This document shows positions 19,495-31,269 of a stretch of DNA of 64,000 nt, in pieces (position 1 is the first letter of the stretch; every line of letters begins with the position of its first letter). The position numbers and the translations under genes are program-made. Origin of the DNA: Isochrysis galbana (Eukaryota; Haptophyta; Isochrysidales; Isochrysidaceae); the NCBI GenBank assembly GCA_018136815.1, contig CM030931.1, positions 11,090,612-11,154,611 of the forward strand, given 5' to 3'. The notes beneath the pieces were generated by a model. The model did no database searches, was not told where the DNA came from, and saw nothing but the letters and a program-made list of their open reading frames with translations.

Positions 19495-20970
19495 ATGCGC
19501 GCCGCTGACGACGAGCGCGCGCGCGCCACCGCCAAGGGGACCAAGGGGGGCGGGGGACGGAGCAGCGCGCGCGTGCTGGTGCCGGTCGTCGTGCTCGGGC
19601 TTTTCGCGCTCGCACTAGCATTCTCACGCATCTCGACAAACGACGCTGCCTCTGACTTGCCCACTCCCTCTCTGCGAGAGTGGAGCCCCAAGGAGCGATC
19701 CGCTCCCACGCTAAGTGCTCCCGGCTTCTCACGCTCTTCCGGCCCGGCAGGGAAGCTTGGCTCAGGTGCGGGGCGGAAGGATACGCTTGGCAGTCAGCGT
19801 GCACGCGCCCACGCAGCATCTTCTCGCCGGGAGGGCAGGAGAGATGCCACTGCTCCGTCGGATCGCGTCGTGAGACACCATCCAATCGCTCATTCATCAG
19901 CGGGAGCGGATGTCTGGTGCGCCTCGACTGCTGCAGCACATGCTGTGCGCGTAGGGTCTTCTTGGGGCTCGCTCTCTGTCGCCGGACAGCACGAGTGGGC
20001 GCGGCGGCATTGTGACAGGGTGATGCAGCGCTCGGCAAGAATCGTGGAGCAAGATGCAATGTCGAACTACACCACGCAGCTTCACTCGGCTCTCTACGCG
20101 AGAGAGCCAGTGCGTCGCCTCAGCAAGCGTCCTGGGAGTTCACCTGTTATTGCCATATGCGTGTCGTCGACGACTCGCGGCACAAAGGCGCGCAGACTCG
20201 ATGATCTAGCGCTCTTCTCAGTCATGGTGCCATCTTTACGCAATTCGATATTGGCGGAGAGCACACCCGATTCGTCTCGCAGTGAGGGTGCCCTGACATA
20301 TGTTGTCGGTGGCATTGGCACAAAACCGCCAGTATTTGAGTTTTGGCTTTATGTGGCATACGACGCCGGAGACTCCTTCTATGATGCCCCGGAGCGAGAG
20401 AGTGAAGTTCGTTCGTGGCTCAATGAGAATCTGGTGATGCCCTTGAGCGCCAAGGGTGTGTCATCGCGTCATGCACTATTGCGGTACGTTAACATCTTTA
20501 GGAAGCCAGGTCCCGTTTTCAACTTCATGATGGCGAGCGCGTATGCGGACGGCGCAGACTATCTGTACCGCGTGAATGATGACACACGCTTTGAGGGTGC
20601 TTGGGCCTCGGCTGCTGCTTTGGTTTTGGCATCCTACTCGCCCCCAAATGTGGGTGTGGTGGGACCCATTTGTGATGAGGGGAACTCGCGTATCTTGACG
20701 CACGACCTCACGCATCGGACGCACATGGACATCTTCAATGGCATGTACTACCCGCCTGTTTTCACGGATTGGTGGATGGATGATTGGATCACTAAAGTGT
20801 ACGAGGCATCGCATCGAATGACCAAGGGACCTTTTCGAGTGCAACACCTTATTGGATACCAAGGGACTCGCTATGAGGTGGATCAGTCTCACGCCAGTCT
20901 GTTACAGCACGAGCTTAGACTTGGTGAGCAAAGGATACAGCAATGGATCGAAGACCACTCAGCCACATGA
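19495..20970 (+). CDS. Type II membrane glycosyltransferase-like protein
   Basis: The product has 491 residues: a basic N-terminal tail, one membrane anchor at about 27-43 (VLVPVVVLGLFALALAF), a long Ser/Arg-rich stem, then a globular domain from about residue 215. The domain contains FNFMMASAYADGADYLYRV and NDDTRFEGAW, a DxD-type metal site, then NVGVVGPICDEGN and FTDWWMDDWITKVY. This architecture fits a Golgi glycosyltransferase acting in the lumen, with a nucleotide-sugar donor inferred from the DD(T)R motif. I cannot assign a CAZy family by eye. The start at 19495 gives a normal type II anchor; an ATG at 19484 lies 11 nt upstream in another frame. It is intronless. Confidence 0.7.
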   Translation: MRAADDERARATAKGTKGGGGRSSARVLVPVVVLGLFALALAFSRISTNDAASDLPTPSLREWSPKERSAPTLSAPGFSRSSGPAGKLGSGAGRKDTLGSQRARAHAASSRREGRRDATAPSDRVVRHHPIAHSSAGADVWCASTAAAHAVRVGSSWGSLSVAGQHEWARRHCDRVMQRSARIVEQDAMSNYTTQLHSALYAREPVRRLSKRPGSSPVIAICVSSTTRGTKARRLDDLALFSVMVPSLRNSILAESTPDSSRSEGALTYVVGGIGTKPPVFEFWLYVAYDAGDSFYDAPERESEVRSWLNENLVMPLSAKGVSSRHALLRYVNIFRKPGPVFNFMMASAYADGADYLYRVNDDTRFEGAWASAAALVLASYSPPNVGVVGPICDEGNSRILTHDLTHRTHMDIFNGMYYPPVFTDWWMDDWITKVYEASHRMTKGPFRVQHLIGYQGTRYEVDQSHASLLQHELRLGEQRIQQWIEDHSAT

Positions 20971-21189
20971 GTTGCAAACTGTCGTTGTCACTCCGTCCAT
21001 GTACCAGGTGTCTATTGTGACGTAAACGTGAATGTGATCGCTTCTGCACGTATCATTCCTACTACTATCATCTATCATGCCACCATTCACCTGATTAAGT
21101 TTCTTGACTGATTTTTCGAATATTTGTGAAAGTGCTCATCCAACCACAACATCAACATCCCCGAGCACACTCGGCGGAAAAGGACCCCG

Positions 21190-21350
21190 TACAACGGGTA
21201 AACCACAAACCAATCGAGGCCCGTCGAGCTGCGCTATATCGAGCTCATGCAGGCCATGGCCGCACAGTTCTCTCAACAGCTCGCCGCGGTCGCTCACAGC
21301 GCGCGCGCACCTGTGCTGGCATCGTGCGCGTCGGCGTGGATTGGTCTGAT
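21190..21350 (+). mobile_element. LINE ORF1 fragment, plus orientation
   Basis: One frame reads PVELRYIELMQAMAAQFSQQ then LAAVAHSARAP. This matches PVEQHYMELMKAMAEQFSQQ then LSAIA in the oppositely oriented ORF1 copy at 21525-23258. It is a short, broken piece. Its inverted position next to the larger copy resembles the 5' inversions that LINE integration can produce, although the two pieces differ in sequence and need not come from one event. Confidence 0.55.
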
Positions 21351-21524
21351 GAGGAGGTAGGGGCCACAAAAGTCAGTAGGTACCACTGGTACAATCCCGT
21401 CATGGGCAGGGCTACCAGGGGCACTGCCATTGCTCCCTCGGACGGACTGCCCCGACGATCGGATCTCGCCGACGCGCAATGGCGGGCGCCGAGCCTCCCT
21501 GACCCTGTGAGTTGTGCGCCCTGT

Positions 21525-23258
21525 TTAGTGGGTTGTCAGGCCTGTAGCTTTCGTGTGTCCGGTGCCGTGCTGCCACGGGTGGACGTATTGCGTAGCTTCG
21601 ATGCCGTCCAACAACGCCTTAGCGTAGTAGTGCATCTTGGGGTTCTCGACTGCCAGGAATGGCGCTTTAGCCTCCAGGCGGCCTCTTTCGCAAAGCCCTT
21701 GGCGCCAGCAGCGAATGACTGGTCGCATTTGGCGATCAGGACGTCGGCGTGCAAGCAAGGGTTTGCGCACAGCACCGAGTCACGCACCGCGTCGAGCACG
21801 TATGACATGACACGGGGGTGCCCCTTCTTGGGGTCGCGCGCAGCGAGCAGCAGCCCATTGAGCGCGTCCGGCCAGTCCACTCCCGCGGTGAGAGAACCTT
21901 CCAAAGCTCGGATTAGTTGCATCCGAAAGCCATCCCAGGAGGTCGCGGCCTTATTCGGATCGGTGGAGCGAAGATCGGCGGGGAACCGGAGAGATTGGAG
22001 GCTCTCCAAGCTCGATTTGGCATCGCGGCTATTGCCGCGATCGCGTACGAAGGTACGCGCACGCACCCACTTGGTGAGCGTGCGCTTCGTGTAGATTATC
22101 CGGGCGTGCCAGGACTCGCCAGATGGCACTTCCCTGGCCGCCATCACCTGGTATTCAAAAGGGGCATTGGCTGACTCGGCGTAAGCTTTGCCGTGCCTGC
22201 CGTAGTGGCGTAGCCACTGCTCCATGATATCATTGTCGTAGGAGAGGGCCGGATCTTCGGGAGGAGCGGCGTGGCGCTTAGCGCGGCGTCGAGTCTCCCG
22301 ATCCTCCTGGTGGGAAGATTTGGTTGGCATCGCTCTGTTAGGCCGGGGGCGACTCAGCAACGGCGACCGATGCGAGAGTCCCCGCGCGGGTTCGGGGGCG
22401 AGCATGGACGAGCGCCCATCGTGCCATTCGCGACGGCTACCGCTTTTGGCGCCGCGGCCACGCTTGTCGCGGCGAGCCTTCCGCCGTTTCCGCGAGGACG
22501 TCGAAGAATCACTCGAATCCGATTCGCTGGTTGTCGACCGATCAGAAGAGCACGGCTCCGACGAGTCCTCCGAGGTCGAGGACGAGCTTGAGGAGTAGTG
22601 GCGCCGGCGGCGGCGCTCCTTCTTAGCCTTATGGGCCTTCTTTCTTTCTGGAGGGGCTGGTGCCGGCGGCAGAGGCGGCGGGGGGTAGGTCCCTCCCGTA
22701 TTCTCGAGTGGAGTACCCGGGGGGTAGCGGGCAGGCTCCTGGCGGCCATTGGCCGACGGTGGGGCCCTTTCGCGCTCGACGGCCATAGCTATCGCGGATA
22801 GCTGTTGCGAGAATTGCTCGGCCATGGCTTTCATCAGCTCCATGTAGTGCTGCTCCACGGGACTGGGCCTCCGTAGGAGATTGATGGTTGTTTGTGAAGT
22901 GCCCTCCCATGTTGGGTGCACTGATGGTAGAGGTTTCCACCATGGGGAGGGCAGCTGAGCTGCCCTCCCACATGAGGTGCTCTTGGGGTGGGAGGGTTTC
23001 CCACTGTTGGAGGGGGTCTCAAAGACCCCCTGCATGCTACGCAGAGCCATGGGGGCAACCTGTTCGGTGCCAGTGCTCGCCACCCCGCGCGCTTGCGCGG
23101 GCGTGGTTTGGATGGGCTGGATGGGCTCTGAGAGGGCTTTCTGACGAGCCGCCTCGGGCGGCATGGGGCGTCCCAGGTGGGGCGCGGTGGCGAGGGTCGC
23201 CTGGGGCTCGGGAGCGGTGCCGCGGCACGCTCCATAATTCAAACTATAACAATAGTTT
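21525..23258 (-). pseudogene. LINE ORF1 copy with hairpin leader, frameshifted
   Basis: On the minus strand it starts with the 7-bp hairpin at 23258-23241, and the ATG is at 23235. A 2-nt difference from the 9.5-kb copy six codons in moves the ATG out of the long frame. The long frame encodes the Pro-rich ORF1 start, a basic Ser/Arg-rich segment (KKAHKAKKERRRRRHY, then Ser-rich), and a folded region (WLRHYGRHGKAYAESAN ... WVRARTFVRDRGNS ... LRFPADLRSTDPNKAATSWD). Near 21690 the sequence shifts frame again; the true continuation (RLEAKAPFLAVENPKMHYY) is also present at 34.9-35.06 kb. It resembles a nucleic-acid-binding ORF1 protein. No reverse transcriptase follows. Confidence 0.7.
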
Positions 23259-23728
23259 CTCCGAAAACGAAGAAAAATGAACGAGGGGGGGAGGTGAAGG
23301 GTGAAGAGTGCGAGGGAAGGGACGTAAGGGTGATGTCGGTGAAGAGGTAGAGGTTGCCTAGTAGCTAATAGGTGTTAGCCGCGAATCGTCAATTGCTTTT
23401 TTTCCTTCGGCGGCCTTCGCGCCCAATACCTGAGCGCTCAACCTCAACCTGCTAGCAAGAGAAAAAATGAGATTAAGCTAATCCACGCCACTAGAGAAAC
23501 AAGCACCCACACGATTTTAGCGGGCGAGCTCAATTGCGTAGAAAACGGTTCTTGGGAACCAAGTCCAGTAGAGGGTCAGCCCCCTACACTAGCATAGATA
23601 GGGGGAGAGCCAGGATACGAAAGACGAAGCATGTCCGATTGCGCTAACACGTTGCAAATGCACTTTTTGGGGACTGCAAAATTGGGTGAATCGTTGAAGA
23701 TCACAGAGAATACACCTTGGCAGCTGTG
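23259..23728. other. Intergenic, no gene seen
   Basis: This lies between the LINE copy and the 3' end of the large membrane-protein gene. No ORF or RNA gene is recognised. Confidence 0.35.
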
Positions 23729-26700
23729 CTAGTGGAGACTGGTCTGGGATAGTTGCGATGACCTGACCCGACGCCCTAGTGGAGGGCTTAGCTGAGCACC
23801 ACGTGTCGATTGGCTATCGGGTTGCATCGCTGCGATGGCCTCATATGCGTTGAGCAGCCGACGAAGCGGTGTGCGGGAAAGGCATCGAGCCCATCGAGAG
23901 TCTCCAGCTGGCGACAATCGCGCACGTGCCCAGAAAGAAGCAGCACTTCGCTCACGTTGCGAGGGAAGAGGTTGGCCGTCGGTGTCTCCGTAAACGATGA
24001 TCGGGGGCCCATCTATTTGGCCTCCAGGTAAAGCACGCGTGTGAGCCTCGCCGAGCACATTCCGGATCGCGGCAGCGCCAATGAGTAGGAGAAACAGCGC
24101 GCAGAGATCGATGATGTACCCCAAAGATCGATGATTAAGAGGATAAGGGAGAGGACAGTCCGATGCGTGCTGAAGGCACGGAAGGTCGTTGCACATCGGT
24201 TCGAGGAGTGCTGTGAGCGTGACACCACACAATGACATCACCGCAGACCACCAAAAGCTGCGTGCAGCACGTATGGCATTTCCACCTCCTACAAAGTGCG
24301 TTTGCACATCACGCAGCCATGCTTGACGATCCAAAAGGTTGTCAAGGTACATGGTGCGCACCATGTGAACCGCACCGCCTCGTGCTGCGGGGGCAATGTG
24401 CGCGTTCCCAAGGACGAGCGCTGATGGCTCATTCGTCGTCTCTGCTGCTTGCTGAGCAAGTGAGAAAGTTTCGCTGAGTGCATCCTCAAAAGTTTGCGCC
24501 GGTGTGCGCGGTGGGGGTCGCCCGGTCAAGGTGTATCGGACGCTCGATCTCCTTTCCGAGGTGGTTGCGAGAGCTCTAATGGCCTGGACGGTAGGCTCAT
24601 TCTCGTAATAAGGCTGCGCTCTTTCGAACACATCCACTGATCGATTTGCGGTGACAGGCCGCGGCGTCGATGCATCGTCCAGCTTTTGTACCCAAGCGGC
24701 GTCCGCATCTTCACGTGTGCGCATCAACATATCGCACTCGAGTAGCAACAGCATCCAAGAGTACACCGCTAGCATCGTGAGCAGCCCGGTGATCGCCCAC
24801 TCATTCAGGAAACATAGTAGCAAATAACTCAGCACGAAAAGCGTCAGATCCAACACCGTCAGCTGCGGGGCCGCTTCCATCCCGAGTCGCCGCCAGAAGG
24901 CCGCAAGGCGTGCAGGAACGACACTAGCGCGGCCACATTGCCCCAGACGTGAAAGAAGCGCTTTCCTGATATTTTTGGCACGATTAAGTACCCCACGTGC
25001 TAGCTTACGGGTATTGCCACCAACCTGCCGTGCACGCCGAAGCCAATTGACCAAATCGTCTGTGGCGTGCGCGTTGCTGGAAGCGGCAGGGGGGCCGCTT
25101 TTGCTGCTGCTGCCGCCTCCTTGAGCATCAACCTGGGTGTAGTGCTCAACCGAAGACCTGTCTCGGTTTCGGAGCACACCAGCAGCGTTGAGATTATTCG
25201 CGAGTGTGGAAGCCGCGCGCTTCACCTCTAGATGTTGCTGGCAAAGAACCCAATTATTGCCTCGTGGGATGTCTGTCGCATTCGCATCGGCGCTAGGAGC
25301 AGCCATGTTGTTCATTGAAGGCTTAAGCTGCTCGATGGCTGAAGCCGGCTGTTGGTGCACGGCGAGTGACAAGTAGTACACTGCCAGCAAAGAGAGCGCC
25401 TGAAGGCATCATGGCAAGCAGAGCATTCTCGCTAAGTGCATACGCATTTATCAAATTTCAAACAAGTCAGGTGAATTAGCTGCGGGAAGAGACAAAAGGC
25501 ATGTATCCGCAGCATGGTCACCGCCATCAATCCCTATGCCCGCCTTACCTCACAAAGGTCGGCATAACGAAAAAGCACCAGAGTGAACCAACGGCCGTCT
25601 GACGCAAGCGAGCGTGTCAGTGCGCGCAAACCCAACGCGGCGCTCAGTGCGCCAAGATAGAGCATCAGCGAGTGCTTCACGTCGGGTGGCATCCGTGGAT
25701 TGAAGGCAAGGAGGTACAAGAACCCAAGCCACGACAAGCCGGCCACAGCACCCTCAGGCGCGGCGGTTGCAATGGAATGATCCGCGCACCACGAAATGGA
25801 GAGTAACTTCGTTGTGAGCACAAAGCCGATTATGCCGCAAAGAAAGAATACGAATGTGAGCCCGAGAAGTGTGAGCGTCCACACTATGACTGCCACGAGG
25901 CGGGTTGCTCCTTGTGCGGTTTGATTGACTGACCACCCGATCATGGGGAGAAGCGTATACTCGTAGAAGCCTGATTTGGACCGCAGAGGGCCCTCTTTTT
26001 GGAGGGAATCACTATTTGTGCCGTACTCATCTTGCGGTTTCGACGCGTCATCTAGCTCACGCGGCGTCGATGCTGCTGACCACGCGCGCGAGCCTTTGAC
26101 GAGCCATTTGTCCAAGGATTCGATGGAAGCGGCGGAACGCAGAAAGCGTTCAAGAACTGAGTCAACGTCGTCGTCAGCATCAAGAGAGGTGAGTTGGTCG
26201 CGGAGCTGAAGAGGCGGGGGTGAAAGCGAACGGTCAACATACTGCGACTATATGAGTCGGCACATTTACGGATGCCTCGTTCGGCATTGCACTACATGAC
26301 ATCAACTAGTCCATGTGACTATAGATTAGGACTACATCCCCTCCGAGGTTATGTGACACTCGCCTGTTCTAGAACTAGCATCATACGCGGTACGATAGTG
26401 GCAGCAACGATGGCCGCGAGCACGATCGAGATAAGCAGGATGAGGCGGAGGTAATCAGTGGAGAGCCTAGTCTCGTTATGGACAAGAGACCAAATATTCT
26501 CCACCTACATGGAAATGCGAGTGGCGTTATGGACGTGTCGCGTTTGCAGCTTGATCCGATCAACTGAAGAGAATCGAAAGCCGACGAAATTCGGGCTGCT
26601 CACGCTCATTTTCAGCATCTCTCAACGTAAACAAGTGATCGTACCTGCCCGTTCAATTGCGGCCGTACTACTGAATCACAAAGGAGTGCCGGGACGTCGG

Positions 26701-28727
26701 GGCATTGCATGGAACCAACCGGAATACGACCGCCTGAATCCTGCGCGATCCGATCGAGCATCTGATAGATATGGTCGGCGCCTGCGACATCTCCAAGTGC
26801 ACATGCACAGAGCGATTGCAAGAAGATGCGAGCAGATTCAACGCGGTAATAGAGTTGTGCGAATGCTGAGCTATTCAGAATGGTGGAGGTGCTGATAGGG
26901 GGATGGGCGCGCAACATAGCGAGCGTATCAGTCTGGAACACCGGCCCAGCGACGCTATCGTTGTCGAAGACAGTGGTGTTTCCCTCATCAGTTGCTACAA
27001 CAAGTCCTTCCTCGTGAGTCCAGCGAAGCCACCCAAGCCGCATCTCCACCCTTGGCAAAAGATGGAAGTCACACTGGGAGTGCTCCGTGAACGGGTCTGC
27101 TCGCTGAATGTCGAGCTTGAGGAGCTTGAGGCTCGATTCAGGAGCGAGGTCGAACGTGAAGAGGCCTGTGTAAGAAGGCGTCGAACGAGGAGTGGAGATT
27201 AGTAGTGAGTGCGTATGACAGACGACGGATCTCTCAGCACTTTGAGATACGCTAGTAGCTAGCTAGGTCGAAAGCTTATGCTCACGCGCAGCTACTCGCA
27301 AGCGGCAGAAGAAGAGTGCAATGGTGAGATCACGTACCACGGAGGGTGCTGCTTGGTTCCAATAGAAGACCTTCTACCGAAGGGATCGTATCATCTAGTG
27401 TGATCTCAAATTCTGCGCTGCAAATTACATTGAGCTCTAGGACCTGCGAGACAGAAGGAGAGCAATGTGAGCGTTGGGAGCTCATCGCACTATGAGCTCG
27501 GAGTTGACATGCAAGCACAGCTCTCACCTCGCCCCCTACGCGAAAGGGAAAGCAATACTCGGTGTCGACGTCGCCCAACACGAACTGATCACATGAAAAG
27601 TCGTGTAGCGCAATATTTTGAATGCCCGCTCCCAAGTAAGGCCTGATCGACAGAAAGCATCCAGGCAGGGTCGGGACGGGAACAACCCATCCAATTGATG
27701 TGCAGCAGGCGGAAAGAGTCGAGGGTAGTCAACTTCAGAGGCCACCACAATGTAATGCAGGGCTCTTTCTCTGTGCTCTTGTGATGCGGTGGCCACGATA
27801 AAATTGCACACACCTCGCCAAGGAAGTGATAATGTTGCGCGCAATCGTCGCTGGCAGCCCATGCAGCCCAGCAGCCACCAACGCGATGTCGATCGGCCCA
27901 TCCGGGATGCCCTTGGAAAGCGTTGGGCGATAACCGTGAAGAGAGCCATTGATGATAGAGTGGAAGAGCTCCGAGTTGAGGAAGGTTTGGGCATGAGTGT
28001 GAGCGTAATGATTGAGTGTGGCACTCTCTGAACAAGTGCGATCGAGCAAGTCGTGCACCATGCCAACCCAGGGTGGGCTGGGTGGCGGCGGGGGTGGCGC
28101 CGGGGGAGACGGCGGTGGAGGGGGTGCTGGGGGCAGTGGGGGTGGGCTCGGCTCAGGCACCACCGAGGTGCAGCAGTGGCGGTCTTGGCACCCATAGTCG
28201 CCGCACCCCTCCTGCCCTGTCCATCCAGCGCGGCAGCAGAGCCCTGAGCCGCAGAAGCCGGTGCTACAATACCCGCCGTATCCGCCAAAGTCCCACGAAG
28301 AGAAGCCGCACCCCCGCAGGCACCCCTCACCCTCGTGAAGCACGGGTGGCGTCGGCGGCGGTGGATGCGCCGGCTGCGGTGATGGCGGTGGATGCGGTGG
28401 ATCTGGGGGCACTGAGGGAAGCGGCGGCAACCCTGGTGGCGGCGACGGGACAGGAGACGGCGGCGAAGGCGCGGGAAACTGCGGAGGGGGGTCTGGAGGT
28501 GGAGGAAGCGAAGGGAAGGGAGGGGGGGGAGGGGGAGGCAATGGCCGCGGCGGTGGGGGAGGCGGGGGAGGCGGGGGAGGTGGTGGCGGCGGCGGCGAGG
28601 GCGGTGGACCGGGTGGAGCGGGAGAGCCTGGTGGGTACAACCCGCTGTCAAAGAAGAGCGGCCGCCGCGCCGCCATCGCGCCGCAGAAGAGAGAGAGGGA
28701 GAGAGGGAGCGCCGGCGGCAGCCGCAT
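23729..28727 (-). CDS. Seven-exon Pro-rich, multi-pass membrane protein (1386 residues)
   Basis: By eye the exons are 28727-27814, 27642-27528, 27443-27338, 27165-26645, 26504-26364, 26241-25549 and 25399-23729. All junctions are GT-AG except a GC-AG intron at 26363-26242. The phases fit and the total is exactly 1387 codons. The protein has a signal peptide (MRLPPALPLSLSLFCGAMA), about 100 residues of polyproline with Ser, a Cys/Gly-rich block (about 11 Cys), and a second short polyproline. A large ectodomain with Asn-linked glycosylation motifs (NGS, NTT, NSS, NET) follows, then about 8-10 hydrophobic segments (first: YLRLILLISIVLAAIVAATI) separated by a hydrophilic loop. The Pro-rich start recalls algal wall proteins such as pherophorins. 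The membrane part could be a channel or receptor, but I recognise no family. An upstream in-frame ATG at 28829 is possible. Confidence 0.75.
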
Positions 28728-28829
28728 CGCGCGCTCTCGCGGAGCCCCCCCTTCCCGCTCTCCCCTCTCCCAACAACTCCCGCAAGGCGTGTAGTGCGGC
28801 GCACATTGCCCCATACGGCCCACGCACAT

Positions 28830-29344
28830 ACTTTAGTCTACACACACGTGTAGGAGAATATTCTCGCTCTCCCTTCTCTCCCTCCGCCCCCCCCCCCCCC
28901 CCCCCCCCTCTCTCCCCCCCCCCCCCCCCCCACTCTCCCTCCTCCCTCCCTCCCTCCCTTCTCTTTCTTCATATCCCTCCCACCCCTCTCTCCCTCTCTC
29001 CCCCTCTCCCTCTCTCTCCCTCCCTCTCCCTCGCCCTCTTACAATATAACACCCCTCTCTGATCCCCTACCGGTATTTCGCGGTTGGACTGCTGCGGTTC
29101 GCACTTGATTGGGCGAGCTCAAGCCCTCTCCCCTCCCTCGCTCACGCCTTTTTCTCCTCCCTCTCTCTTCCTCTCTCTCGCCCCCTCTCCTCCTTGCATC
29201 TCTTCCCTCTTCTTTGCGTTCAACCTCACCCTCTCCTTCTCCCTCAGCTCTCTGCTGGCTCCAGGGCACGGCAGGCAGTAGCAAAGGGTGAGGCTTCTGT
29301 GGGAGGAGTGGGGCACAAAGAGAGAGCGAGAAGAGGAGGAAACA
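28830..29344. promoter_or_regulatory. Shared upstream region of two divergent genes, CT-rich
   Basis: The roughly 600 bp between the divergent starts at 28727 (minus) and 29345 (plus) is pyrimidine-rich on the plus strand. It has C runs at about 28888-28932 and TCCC/CTCT arrays to about 29040, then a second CT-rich block at about 29120-29240. It is probably a bidirectional promoter. Confidence 0.45.
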
Positions 29345-30379
29345 ATGGGGGACAGCCAGCTCAGCCTTGCACCACTTTACACCAAGGCGTCTGACGCTGA
29401 GGCCGAGCCAGCACCAGCCGATGGGCTATCGTGCGCACAAGACTCTTCGGTGCCGATCCATGTATGGAAAATGCCAAGGCGTCCGCTCGCTGACGGATTT
29501 GTCTGCTGGCTGCTTGGTCTGAACGAGGAGGACCTCGATGAAAATGAGGTTCTTTTGCACAATTCGCTGCGCCATCGGCCGTCTGACCCCGTCGTTGATA
29601 GGCCGACGCTCGACCAGCGCATTGACTTGCTCCGCCGTTCACTGCGGTCAGCTTCAGGCTTTGTGGCTGTCTTTGTAGCCTCAGTACTGACGCTTCGCCG
29701 GGTGCGCAGATTCAATCTACACAATGGAACAGCCCCCACGGAAAGCGCCGCGCGCGTTGCTTCATTTGTTCATGCATTGTTCACCACTTGTGCGGCTGCC
29801 ATCCTAGCCCCGGCGCTCTGGTCACGTCGATCTGCGCTCGAGTTTTCCTCGACACTATTTTCTCGTCGCAATTCAGTAGCAGAAGCGCGGCTCGCTTGTT
29901 TCTCAAACGGGTACTTCCTCTATGATACCTTGTACTTGTTATTGTATGAGCGAGATCCACTATTCGTAGCCCATCATGTCGTGTGTATCACCATATGGAA
30001 CGATGCTCTATTTTGTGGGCGCGGTGCCGATCTCGTTGCGGGCATGCTCCTCATGGGCGAGTGCACCACTCCGCTACTCAGCATGTGGTGGCTTGCAAAG
30101 CGAGCGGGCAATATGCCGATGGCAAGGAGACTCAGCCGCGTCTTTACGGCCGCATTCCTGGTGGCCCGCACGTTCGTGCACCCCGTCATCATGGGCCGGC
30201 TTTTGGAAAATCTCATCTCCGGAAGGTATGATGCCCGTGTCGGTCGCATGCGGGCTAGGCTTTGGATTGGCCTTATCTCAGGTGCGGTTGCTGGCAGCTT
30301 CGTTTGGGCCAAGGCACTCGCCAAAGGTACTCTCAATGACATCCGGCGTATGCAAGATCAGAAACGACTCAAGGCATGA
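29345..30379 (+). CDS. TLC-domain membrane protein
   Basis: The product has 344 residues and no intron. After about 90 hydrophilic residues come several membrane segments (SGFVAVFVASVLTL, ARVASFVHALFTTCAAAILA). The TLC (TRAM-LAG1-CLN8) signature follows: GYFLYDTLYLLLYERDPLF then VAHHVVCITIWN, a helix pair with GECTTPLLSMWWL, and further helices to the basic tail KRLKA. TLC proteins include ceramide synthases and related ER lipid-handling proteins. The YDTLYLLL...HHV pattern is closer to the TMEM56/FAM57-like group than to ceramide synthases, which carry a longer Lag1 motif. It is probably in the ER, and its exact reaction is unknown. The start follows a CT-rich leader. Confidence 0.75.
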   Translation: MGDSQLSLAPLYTKASDAEAEPAPADGLSCAQDSSVPIHVWKMPRRPLADGFVCWLLGLNEEDLDENEVLLHNSLRHRPSDPVVDRPTLDQRIDLLRRSLRSASGFVAVFVASVLTLRRVRRFNLHNGTAPTESAARVASFVHALFTTCAAAILAPALWSRRSALEFSSTLFSRRNSVAEARLACFSNGYFLYDTLYLLLYERDPLFVAHHVVCITIWNDALFCGRGADLVAGMLLMGECTTPLLSMWWLAKRAGNMPMARRLSRVFTAAFLVARTFVHPVIMGRLLENLISGRYDARVGRMRARLWIGLISGAVAGSFVWAKALAKGTLNDIRRMQDQKRLKA

Positions 30380-31269
30380 GTGTGAAGGAAGCGCGAGGCG
30401 ACAACAATTCCCTTGGCGAGTGTCCGCCCAAACGGGCGCCTTCACATGACACATGAGCAGTGTGACATACACCCTCAAAACAAGTTGTGCATGCATCTCA
30501 GTGCTGTACTTATATGGTAAAAACTAGCGAATTGCTAGCTATACTTCTCACGATGGCACGTGCGCCGCGGGCACACCTCATACCGCCTTGCTCCCGTCCG
30601 TGTCCACCAACCTATTGCGTTAATGATAACATGGGTCAATGGGGGCGCGCCTCGCCACGCCCCCCGTTAATTTAACTATAAAACTTTCTCTGGTCCTCTT
30701 TCGACGGAGCGCGGCCAAAAAAAATCGAACCTCAAGTTGCACATTGCACATTGCACCTTCTTGCACACACGCCCATATTTTTACAATGCTCAATGCTCGA
30801 CGCAGCGTACAATTTCTGCGACATTTTTGTCTTTCGCGTTTACCCCTCAAAAATGCCCACTGCTGTGGCCATGGAGAGCCTAACTAAGTGAAATATTCGC
30901 CACGCATGGCGACGGATCAGCCATCAACGGGGCTCGCGACGACCAAGGGAGTCCTCACGCGCCAGTAATGCCATTCAGCTTGATTGAAGGCCGCCGGGCG
31001 GACAATAAATTGGGTGTGGTATGTGTGCAACAAAATCGCGTTTCTCACAATAGGAGAAAGCAGGTATGGCAAGAAGTACACGTGGGAGGCAGCCGCGCCA
31101 ACCGGGCAACAGTGGCAGAACTGGGAACGGCACTACTCTTCCGCTCAAAGCCACCCTTGCAATTTGCTAATGACAAGGGCTGCCGTTTATGCATCACAAC
31201 ACATCTCCTCTTTTGCTTGATAACTGCAACTTTTCTCCCTCATGTCGGGAGAGAATAGCCACGCCTCGT
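30380..31269. other. Intergenic between convergent genes
   Basis: This is the 3' flank of the TLC gene and of the convergent glycosyltransferase. Open frames of up to 96 codons exist but none looks protein-like. Part of the sequence (30960-31260) may be 3' UTR of the glycosyltransferase gene. Confidence 0.4.

Noticed and set aside
27536..28804. 422-codon frame overlapping exon 1 of the Pro-rich protein
   Set aside because: His/Arg/Ser-rich shadow of the CCN codons. The neighbouring frame splices with correct phases into the full gene.
28016..29062. 348-codon plus-strand frame opposite the Pro-rich exon
   Set aside because: Ala/Gly/Arg-rich antisense of polyproline codons followed by C/T repeat translation.
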